Origin: Stramenopiles sp. TOSAG23-2
Taxonomy: Eukaryota > Sar
Reading direction: 5' to 3'
DNA: 64,000 nt
Assembly (NCBI GenBank): GCA_900128395.1
Contig: LT649244.1
Location: forward strand, 1 to 64,000
In this document: positions 56,806 through 64,000 of the stretch, one piece after another
Layout of the letters: each line of letters starts with the position of its first letter
How positions within the stretch are numbered: the stretch's first letter is position 1
Notes under the pieces: model-generated
What the model was told of the DNA's origin: nothing
What the model saw: only the letters and a program-made list of their open reading frames with translations
Databases searched by the model: none
Position numbers and translations under genes: made by a program

Positions 56806-59800
56806 ATGAATAAATTATGGATACCATATCATACATCCATGAAACAAATGTTGAGACGAAGACGATATGGAAATACATTAAATTATTATAATAATCATAA
56901 TATTAGACTATTACAAAAATATTCATCTACTTTAGAAAAAGAAGAATATACTAGGGTAGATCCAGTGGAACACGTTTTATTACGTCCTGGGATGTATGTC
57001 GGCGCAACACAACGATCTAGTAGAGTAATGTGGCTTGTGAATCAAAATAATAGTGAAATGGAAAATGTAAATAAAGACGATGAAATTATAGATGCCACTT
57101 CTGCAATAAGTATTGGACAAGAAAAAATATCATTTACACCTGCATTATATAAAATTTTTGATGAAATACTTGCGAATGCAGCAGATAATGTTCAGCGAGA
57201 TAGTAAAATGACAAAGATCCACGTTGACATAGATGAAAATACTGGCGAAATATCCATATTTAACGATGGGGCTAGCATCCCAGTACGTATGCATGAAAAA
57301 GAAAAAATGTACATACCAGAACTTGTTTTAGGTAATTTAATGACAGGGTCCAATTTTGATGATAATGTAGGTCGGTTAACAGGTGGCAGGCATGGGTTTG
57401 GTGCAAAATTAACAAATATATTTTCCAAACGTTTTGAAATTGAATGTGCCGATCCAAAAGAAGGTTTGCTATATAATCAAGTATGGGAAAATAATATGCA
57501 ACAAAAATCCGTTCCACATATTGAGCCGTATAATAGCAAAAATGGTTATGTGCGAATAACATTTCAACCAGATTTTCATCGATTTAATATGGATACATTA
57601 TCCGATGATGATACATCTCGTGTTATGGAAAGAAGAGTCATCGATGTTGCTGGCGTGAACCCCCAGTTAGACGTGCAATTGAATGGAAAGAAAGTGCCGA
57701 TATCCGATACATTTGGCTCGTATGCATCGTTGTATCAATCAAAAATAAATAAAGAACCAATAATATGTAAACCAAATAATCGTTGGGAGGTATGTGTTAT
57801 GCCTTCACCTGATGGTATTTTTGAACAATTTAGTTTTGTTAATAGTTTAACTACTTTCCGTGGAGGTACACATGTTAATGTCATTGCAGATCAAATTGCA
57901 CGTAATTTAGCACAACAAATCAATTCTAAACATGGTAAAATATTAGATCATCCCGTAACACCAATGCAAGTGAAATCACACATGTGGTTATTTGTAAAAT
58001 GTTTAATTGAAAATCCATCTTTTGATTCGCAAACTAAAGAGTTTTTAGAAACGCCACCAAATGCATTTGGTAGCGTATGCTCTTTAAGTCCATCGTTCTT
58101 AAAAGATGTTTATCAAAACAGCGGCATTGTTGAGCGCGTAGTGGATTGGGCAAGGGCTAAGCAACAAGTTGAATTTATATCAAAAATGAAATCTCAGCCT
58201 AAATCGAAATTGTTAAATATACCGAAATTAGAAGATGCGAATGATGCTGGTTCTGCAAAATCATTGGAGTGCTCGTTGATATTGACTGAAGGTGATTCAG
58301 CAAAGGCATTAGCAGTTGCTGGACTTTCAGTTGTCGGGCGTGATAAATACGGTGTATTTCCATTAAAAGGTAAAATGTTAAATGTGCGTGATGCACCTGC
58401 TAAACAAATTGTAAACAATGAAGAAATAAAAAATATTATATCGATATTGAATTTAGATATGAGAAAGAAATACAAAGGTGATGATTTAGCTGGTCAAGGT
58501 TTGCGTTATGGGCGTATTATTATCATGGCTGATCAGGATCATGATGGGTCGCATATCAAAGGTTTATTGTTGAATATGATAGCCTGTTTTTGGCCGGAAT
58601 TGATTAAGAAAAAAGATTTTCTGTGTACTTTCAATACACCCATTGTGAAAGCATTTAAAAAAGGTCGTACAAAAAATAAAAAAGGGACCAAAACATTTTT
58701 CACATTGGCAAATTATAATAAATGGAAAACTTCCTTAACAGATGAGGAATTGAGAACATTTAATGTAAAATATTATAAAGGTCTGGGAACGAGCACAGCT
58801 GATGAAGCTCGATCATATTTTAGTCATTTAGATAAACATTTAGTTCCATTTTCACACGTAGGAGATGGTGATCGTGATTTTGAACGGTTGGATATGGCAT
58901 TTCGCGGACATCGCGCAGCAGATCGTCGGGAATGGCTATTGGGGCATTTGGAAAACGAAAAAACAAAGGAAGATGGAGATGGCCGGTTGCGTTTACAATC
59001 AAAAGTACCAATATCAAAGTTTGTTGACGATGAATTGGTTTTATTTTCGTGTGCGGATAATATACGCAGCATTGGCAATGCTATTGATGGGTTAAAACCA
59101 TCACAGCGTAAAGTCTTATATGCATGTTTCAAACGTAAATTAAAATCAGAAATTAAAGTTGCACAGCTGGCAGGTTATGTTAGCGAACATTCTGCGTACC
59201 ACCATGGTGAAATGTCATTGCAAAGTACGATTATGGGTATGGCACAAGATTATGTTGGCTCCAATAACATTCCATTGCTATTTCCATCTGGACAATTTGG
59301 AACTCGTTTGCAAGGTGGAAAAGATAGTGCTAGTGCACGTTATATATTTACTAGGCTGCAAGCTGTTACACGTATGATATATCCAGTGGCTGATGATCCA
59401 TTATTGACATACAATGATGATGATGGGTATTTAGTTGAACCAGAAATGTACGTGCCGATTATACCAATGGCTCTTGTTAATGGTATTGAAGGGATTGGCA
59501 CAGGTTGGTCAACATCTGTTCCAATGTACAATCCATTGCATTTGATTCAATGGCTAATTGCGGATATGGAAGGTAAAAGTAAAAATAAGTTAATTCCATG
59601 GGTCCGTGGATTTACTGGGGATATACGGCCAAAACGTGCCGTCAAAGGCTCTACCTCTGTTGCCACCTTTGAAAGCGCTGGTAAAGTCCACGTGAAAAAC
59701 ACTACTACTGTTGAAATAACTGAATTGCCAGTAAATCGATGGACGGAGGATCAAAAGCTTTTATTGACAAAATTATTAGCAAGTAAAACGATTACAAATT

Positions 59801-60471
59801 TTCGTGAACATCATACAGAGGAGAAAGTTTCGTTTCGAATTACTTTGAAACGTAACCAATTGAAGGTACTAAATGATGAAGAAAAGTTGCTCCGATTGTT
59901 TAAATTAATATCACCAATACATACATCAAATATGCATTTATTTGATGCTACTGGTACTATTAAGAAATTTCATACGCCGGAAGATGTAATTGAGGAATAT
60001 TATCCAGTACGATTGAATTTGTATGAAGATAGGAAAAACTATGAATTATCAAAATTGAGTGTGAAGAAAAAAATGCTTGATAATCGTTCTAGATTTATCG
60101 AAATGGTTAGTGATGGTAACATTGAAATTCAAAATCGTAACCGTGATGAAATTGCTGCATCATTATCAAGCAATGGATTCTTAACTAAATCTGCCATAAA
60201 TGATTCAAATATGGAAATGGAAATGATTGATGGTGAAAACATTGAAGAAAATTCACATCTTGATTCAGCCGAATGGAAAGAGTATGATTATTTACTAAAT
60301 ATACCATTGTGGCAACTCAGTGCTGAAAGTGTTGAAACACTTCGAAAAGAAAATATAGAAATTAATGAGAAAGTTCATTTAGTGGAAAATACTTCAGCAG
60401 AAGCTATGTGGAAAAATGAATTGGGTACCTTGTCGAATTATTTGAGTACTAAAAATAAAGGTTATCAATAA
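56806..60471 (+). CDS. DNA topoisomerase II, probably mitochondrial
   Basis: A complete type IIA topoisomerase of 1221 residues. GHKL ATPase: EILANAADNVQRD and GGRHGFGAKLTNIFS. TOPRIM: LTEGDSAKALAVAG, VFPLKGKMLNVRDA and MADQDHDGSHIKGLLLN. The breakage-reunion domain has the catalytic tyrosine Y846 in SASARYIFTRLQAV, preceded by a PSGQFGTRLQGGKD loop. It passes duplex DNA through a transient double-strand break. The first 40 residues (KQMLRRRRYGNTLNYYNN, then RLLQKYSS) are rich in Arg and Asn with no acid, like a mitochondrial presequence. The protein lacks the long acidic/basic C-terminal tail of nuclear TOP2, which also suits an organelle isoform. Enzyme identity is certain; location is inferred. 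Confidence 0.95.
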   Translation: MNKLWIPYHTSMKQMLRRRRYGNTLNYYNNHNIRLLQKYSSTLEKEEYTRVDPVEHVLLRPGMYVGATQRSSRVMWLVNQNNSEMENVNKDDEIIDATSAISIGQEKISFTPALYKIFDEILANAADNVQRDSKMTKIHVDIDENTGEISIFNDGASIPVRMHEKEKMYIPELVLGNLMTGSNFDDNVGRLTGGRHGFGAKLTNIFSKRFEIECADPKEGLLYNQVWENNMQQKSVPHIEPYNSKNGYVRITFQPDFHRFNMDTLSDDDTSRVMERRVIDVAGVNPQLDVQLNGKKVPISDTFGSYASLYQSKINKEPIICKPNNRWEVCVMPSPDGIFEQFSFVNSLTTFRGGTHVNVIADQIARNLAQQINSKHGKILDHPVTPMQVKSHMWLFVKCLIENPSFDSQTKEFLETPPNAFGSVCSLSPSFLKDVYQNSGIVERVVDWARAKQQVEFISKMKSQPKSKLLNIPKLEDANDAGSAKSLECSLILTEGDSAKALAVAGLSVVGRDKYGVFPLKGKMLNVRDAPAKQIVNNEEIKNIISILNLDMRKKYKGDDLAGQGLRYGRIIIMADQDHDGSHIKGLLLNMIACFWPELIKKKDFLCTFNTPIVKAFKKGRTKNKKGTKTFFTLANYNKWKTSLTDEELRTFNVKYYKGLGTSTADEARSYFSHLDKHLVPFSHVGDGDRDFERLDMAFRGHRAADRREWLLGHLENEKTKEDGDGRLRLQSKVPISKFVDDELVLFSCADNIRSIGNAIDGLKPSQRKVLYACFKRKLKSEIKVAQLAGYVSEHSAYHHGEMSLQSTIMGMAQDYVGSNNIPLLFPSGQFGTRLQGGKDSASARYIFTRLQAVTRMIYPVADDPLLTYNDDDGYLVEPEMYVPIIPMALVNGIEGIGTGWSTSVPMYNPLHLIQWLIADMEGKSKNKLIPWVRGFTGDIRPKRAVKGSTSVATFESAGKVHVKNTTTVEITELPVNRWTEDQKLLLTKLLASKTITNFREHHTEEKVSFRITLKRNQLKVLNDEEKLLRLFKLISPIHTSNMHLFDATGTIKKFHTPEDVIEEYYPVRLNLYEDRKNYELSKLSVKKKMLDNRSRFIEMVSDGNIEIQNRNRDEIAASLSSNGFLTKSAINDSNMEMEMIDGENIEENSHLDSAEWKEYDYLLNIPLWQLSAESVETLRKENIEINEKVHLVENTSAEAMWKNELGTLSNYLSTKNKGYQ

Positions 60472-60542
60472 AAATTATATGCATCATATATATATATATT
60501 TTTATTTTACACACGCATAATTTATTTTTAATTTTTACTCAT

Positions 60543-60558
60543 TATACGAAGTCGTATA
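60543..60558. terminator. CG-centred inverted repeat between convergent gene ends
   Basis: TATACGA-AG-TCGTATA is a perfect inverted repeat with a 2-nt centre, in the 113 bp between the topoisomerase stop and the FIST/LON gene stop. The same type of word occurs at several other gene ends. Confidence 0.35.
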
Positions 60559-60584
60559 TTATATACATATCGTAACACATGTTT

Positions 60585-63254
60585 TCATACCTTTTCTTGA
60601 AAACCCGTTAATGCTTCTTCCACTTTATCATTTAATTCATTGATAAATACATCTATTTCAACTAATCTATTCTTACCATTTTCCATTTTAATCCATTTTT
60701 CAAATTTCTTTTTTAAAGATTCAAGTGTCATTGGTCTATTGATTAAATCATCACGGAAAATTATATACATGCATTGATTTGTCGCTGAGATTAAATCAAA
60801 CGTGAAATCTTCTAACATTTTGGAATCTGTAAAGAAATTCTTGTCATCATCATTATCATCATTGGGGTCATCCTTTTTTAATGATGATACAGGTGGATCT
60901 GGAAATTTTCGCAATATATCCATATAACCATTGTTAAATTTTTCTAGTGTGGCTAAAATAATTTCCTTTTCATCATTGAAAATGTTGCTGTGATTTAAAG
61001 CCATTTTACGATTAATATTGTTGATAATCGTTCTATCACCACCACCAGTACCACTTCCATCACCTTCATCTTCGTCATCATCTCCATCAAGTTCCATATT
61101 ATCCTCCAACATATCTTCATCGTATATTAAACCTCCCTTATCTAACACTTCTTCTAAATTCGCAATCATTGCATCGCGTTCTGTTACATATTCTTTTAAA
61201 TTTGCCTCTTCCAATTGCGTCAATAACATACAATTGACTAATAGTTTTCTAATTTTAGCCGACAGTTCATATACATCTGAACGATGTATTGGTGTTTCCA
61301 ATTCACAGTCATTAACTTCCTTGCAATACGAATGCGTTAAACCAAACATACCAGGTGCATATACAGGTTTTCCATGCAAATAACATCTACCTGTTACTTT
61401 TGTTTTTATTTTATAATCACCATTTAAATCTGTATATTCATAAATTCGATGTATCATACATAAATCTTCATCTGCAAAATGCATTACAAATTCTTTATTG
61501 TTTGCTATACAATATGCAACTAAAAATCGATTGCGAGGCTCAAAACAAAGAAATTCTTGCTTCATTCCAGGAAAATACAATTGTCCTGCGCCCCATTTAA
61601 ATACAGGCAAGGCTTCCATGTCATCTTTATCCTTCAATGGTGCAAATATACTTCCATTTTCCTCATTTGAAAACTTCTGTGCACTATATACTGTCTTACC
61701 ATATAATTTATTAAATTCCATCACTCCATTTGTTGTTAGATTACAAAATGAATATTGTGAAGGAAGATCGTTATTATCATTTAATTCACGAAAAATGGTA
61801 TATGTTGTCGCTTCATCAAAGACGTTCGTATCACCATCCTCGTTAGATGGGCCAATGCCTTGTTTGCAATAAGTACCAATCGATGGCAATGGAATTTTAG
61901 TATTGTTGTCATTATTATTTACATTTACAATATGATTATTTACCAATTCGTTCCATGAATTCATTTCAAAATCATCATTGCCATAATAATGATTACCATG
62001 ATAAGATGAAAACATCATCATTCCAGCAATATTATTCGTATAACCATTCTCATCGACATGGTCACCACCATCACTACCATGATCCTCCTGATCATTGTTG
62101 GATACCGATGATAATAGATTTTTATCTACATATTCTTGCAAGGTGACGCATATATTACGTGCCATGAACATTGGATCCTCTTGTAACAATACTACTGATT
62201 CATCCTCTGCATCGTCTACTATATCACCACTAAATTCAAACTTTGCAAAATTTGGTGCAATTTCACCTTTTTCTTCATCGTATTCCGTTACCCATTGATA
62301 CTCCCTTCCTGGGCCATTGATACCATCAACTTCTGGAAACAATATACGATCATAATCTGGTATATACGAAAGCCATTGTCGTAACTCTGGATTAGTACTT
62401 AACGAGAAAAAATTACCATCGTGTATACTAGCATTTTCTAATCGAAATGAATTTGCATATGGTTGTGTCGTGATAATATCCATTGCAACATTGCCTTCAA
62501 TGGATAACCCGGCAAACCCATTATAATGTATGTCATTGCCTAAAAATATACGATTGTAACTAATATTACCAACTTTAGATGCTTCTGGCATCAACCCATT
62601 GATTGGTCCAAGTACAGTATTCATATCATATGATGGTGTGGAAAAAAATAGCATATTTAAACTATTTTCATACTGTTCCTTATCTATTTTTAACCTATCA
62701 GAAAATAATTGCAAGCATTCCGGTGGCATTCCATCTTCTTCTGATGAAAATGTTAAAAGAGAACACTTATCATCGAAGGAACCTATCATTAATGAAGCTT
62801 CCACACCACTATCTTTCGTATTTGTTACGTTCAAATCATCTTGTTTGATATTTCTTGAGTTACATAAGTTTATATTATCATTCCCAATAACAATATTGAA
62901 ATTATCATTTAATAGAGCTAATATTTTTTTAATATCTTCATCTGTTTGATCTGTTGCGAAGAAAAAAGCAACTAAATGTTTATTTTTATTGTCAAAAATT
63001 AATGTATCGTTTGACTTTATCTTAGTAATTTCATTCGATATTTTGTCAACCAATGGTATGGTTACATCATCAATTAAAAATTCTTTTGATACAAAATGTA
63101 AATATCTTTTATTATTGTAAAGGTGACTATTATTATTATTATTAAAATGCAGTGATTGTAGATTGGCATTACATAAAAATAAACATTGTCGTCTTGGGCG
63201 ATATTTATTACCAACGCTTCTGAAAAATGGTTTCGTATATTTAGTTAACATCAT
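60585..63254 (-). CDS. FIST-domain/LON-substrate-binding-domain protein
   Basis: An 889-residue two-part protein. Residues about 55-380 look like a FIST sensory domain (small-ligand sensor): LVAFFFATDQTDEDIKKILA, a GSFDDKCSLLTFSSEEDGMP segment, RIFLGNDIHYNGFAGLSIEG and DIITTQPYANSFRLENA. Residues about 550-640 are a LON N-terminal (PUA-like) domain: LPVFKWGAGQLYFPGMKQEF, CFEPRNRFLVAYCIANNKEF, then GRCYLHGKPVYAPGMFG. A C-terminal helical region includes an Asp/Gly-rich insert near 750. Asn/Asp-rich inserts mark the low-complexity regions. The N terminus is Arg/Asn-rich with few acids (MMLTKYTKPFFRSVGNKYRP), resembling a mitochondrial presequence. No ATPase or protease domain is present. Function unknown; a ligand-sensing adaptor is plausible. 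Confidence 0.65.
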   Translation of the reverse strand: MMLTKYTKPFFRSVGNKYRPRRQCLFLCNANLQSLHFNNNNNSHLYNNKRYLHFVSKEFLIDDVTIPLVDKISNEITKIKSNDTLIFDNKNKHLVAFFFATDQTDEDIKKILALLNDNFNIVIGNDNINLCNSRNIKQDDLNVTNTKDSGVEASLMIGSFDDKCSLLTFSSEEDGMPPECLQLFSDRLKIDKEQYENSLNMLFFSTPSYDMNTVLGPINGLMPEASKVGNISYNRIFLGNDIHYNGFAGLSIEGNVAMDIITTQPYANSFRLENASIHDGNFFSLSTNPELRQWLSYIPDYDRILFPEVDGINGPGREYQWVTEYDEEKGEIAPNFAKFEFSGDIVDDAEDESVVLLQEDPMFMARNICVTLQEYVDKNLLSSVSNNDQEDHGSDGGDHVDENGYTNNIAGMMMFSSYHGNHYYGNDDFEMNSWNELVNNHIVNVNNNDNNTKIPLPSIGTYCKQGIGPSNEDGDTNVFDEATTYTIFRELNDNNDLPSQYSFCNLTTNGVMEFNKLYGKTVYSAQKFSNEENGSIFAPLKDKDDMEALPVFKWGAGQLYFPGMKQEFLCFEPRNRFLVAYCIANNKEFVMHFADEDLCMIHRIYEYTDLNGDYKIKTKVTGRCYLHGKPVYAPGMFGLTHSYCKEVNDCELETPIHRSDVYELSAKIRKLLVNCMLLTQLEEANLKEYVTERDAMIANLEEVLDKGGLIYDEDMLEDNMELDGDDDEDEGDGSGTGGGDRTIINNINRKMALNHSNIFNDEKEIILATLEKFNNGYMDILRKFPDPPVSSLKKDDPNDDNDDDKNFFTDSKMLEDFTFDLISATNQCMYIIFRDDLINRPMTLESLKKKFEKWIKMENGKNRLVEIDVFINELNDKVEEALTGFQEKV

Positions 63255-64000
63255 CTTTCATGTGCAAGCAAAAGGTTTTATAATATATTCGTGGAATATG
63301 TTGTTTGATATAATGATATATAATCGTATATGTTACGTATATGTATCGATATATTCACATACTAATAATAAAATGTAAATTCAGTGTACCTAGGTAGTGT
63401 TAATGCAAATGCACAAATCGAAAATCGAAGAAGATGGTCGGTAATTGGTAATGGAAAAGGACGAAGTACATTTGCACATTTCTAATTCTGGCATTCCATT
63501 CCAGCATTCCAGGCATTCCAGCATTCCTGGCCTTGCTGGCCGCTGGCCTTAGGGCTGGCCCAGCTGGCCCAGCTGGCCCAGGGCTGGCCCGGCTGGCATT
63601 CCACCCATTCCTGGCATTCTGGCTGGCTGGGCTGGCCTTAGCTGGCATTCCAGCATTACCAAGTACATTTATTCCTAGACTAGCTACTATGGCCATACCA
63701 GAATCTACATTTGGCATACTTCACTAGATGGATGATGAGATGGATATATTCGTTATACTTGGTACGATATCAATACAGTCTTATTATGATGGTATTTCTA
63801 TATAAAAATACGATGTGAAACACACATCAGAGGGGTGTCCATAATACACGCCGTATACAAATATATATATATCATACAATATAAACTATTTATCCAATGA
63901 GATATAAAGAGAAATATATTTCATCAAAGTATATACATCATATCTAAACAACATTGAATTTGTATTTATTTATATAAATTACCCATCTTGAAATGTATTT
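63255..64000. other. 5' region of the FIST/LON gene
   Basis: No gene is supported. A GC-rich island (63489-63660) is embedded in AT-rich DNA. The rest shows nothing recognisable up to the window edge. Confidence 0.5.
63489..63660. repeat. GC-rich island of overlapping GGCTGGC/CATTCCAG words
   Basis: Built from GGCATTCC, CAGCATTCC, GCTGGCC and GGCTGGCTGG in varied order. It is about 60% GC in a background near 28%. The ORFs across it are low complexity and not believable proteins. The same words occur sparsely upstream of other genes. Confidence 0.6.

Noticed and set aside
63400-63727. Ala/Pro/Gly-rich ORFs on both strands
   Set aside because: They are translations of the GC-rich word island; open in several frames only because the repeat lacks stops.
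1-64000. tRNA, rRNA or snRNA genes
   Set aside because: No GGTTCGANNCC-type B box with cloverleaf, no rRNA core motifs recognised; small RNAs could still be missed by eye.
1-64000. CRISPR arrays
   Set aside because: Repeats are simple pairs or microsatellites; no regularly spaced short repeats with unique spacers.

Overview
This is an AT-rich nuclear window from a unicellular eukaryote. Prokaryotes are excluded by a spliceosomal intron in the RDM1-like gene and by PI3-kinase, type II topoisomerase, NACHT-WD40, IQ/B-box/EF-hand and SH3 proteins, plus long Asn and Gln runs. Several hints point to a stramenopile (heterokont): a THH1/TOM1/TOM3-type membrane protein, a fumarate reductase carrying a flavodoxin-like domain, and a Cys-rich EGF-like tail fragment of a kind I associate with stramenopile surface proteins. 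Flagellar-looking proteins (IQ/B-box/EF-hand, ASH-like Ig fold, ankyrin/EF-hand) suggest a ciliated stage. No chloroplast gene is seen. The lineage call is inference. Genes are almost intronless, on both strands, and separated by 0.1-1.2 kb.

Layout. 0-9.6 kb: PhyH-type oxygenase, four-TM plus SH3 protein, Gln-rich nuclear protein, small Lys-rich protein, ankyrin protein. 9.6-16.4 kb: a band-3-cytoplasmic-domain/NhaA antiporter fusion, two juxtaposed gene fragments, TOM1-like protein, TatD hydrolase. 16.7-32 kb: DUF4062-like/NACHT/WD40 protein, unknown basic protein, RDM1-like protein with an intron, a coiled-coil gene broken by a 100-bp duplication, and a cyclic-nucleotide-binding/GAF/PI3-kinase. 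33-46 kb: IQ/B-box/EF-hand protein, unknown basic coiled-coil protein, EFM7-like methyltransferase, 2-amino-3-ketobutyrate CoA ligase, a decayed carboxylesterase, an ASH-like protein. 46.7-63.3 kb: ankyrin/EF-hand protein, fumarate reductase-flavodoxin, aldo-keto reductase followed in frame by an MKRN2OS-like protein, MFS transporter, DNA topoisomerase II with a presequence-like N terminus, and a FIST/LON-domain protein.

The genes do not form a pathway. Notable themes are unusual domain fusions that couple a sensor to an effector (band-3-like/NhaA, cNMP/GAF/PI3K, FIST/LON, fumarate reductase/flavodoxin) and a recurrent intergenic punctuation: GC-rich CCAGG/CTGGC/CATTCCAG words near gene starts, and CG-centred TACGAAGT palindromes near gene ends. 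Tandem duplications of 75-140 bp occur at seven places, one duplicating a 5' flank and another breaking a reading frame. All identifications come from reading motifs; no database search was possible.
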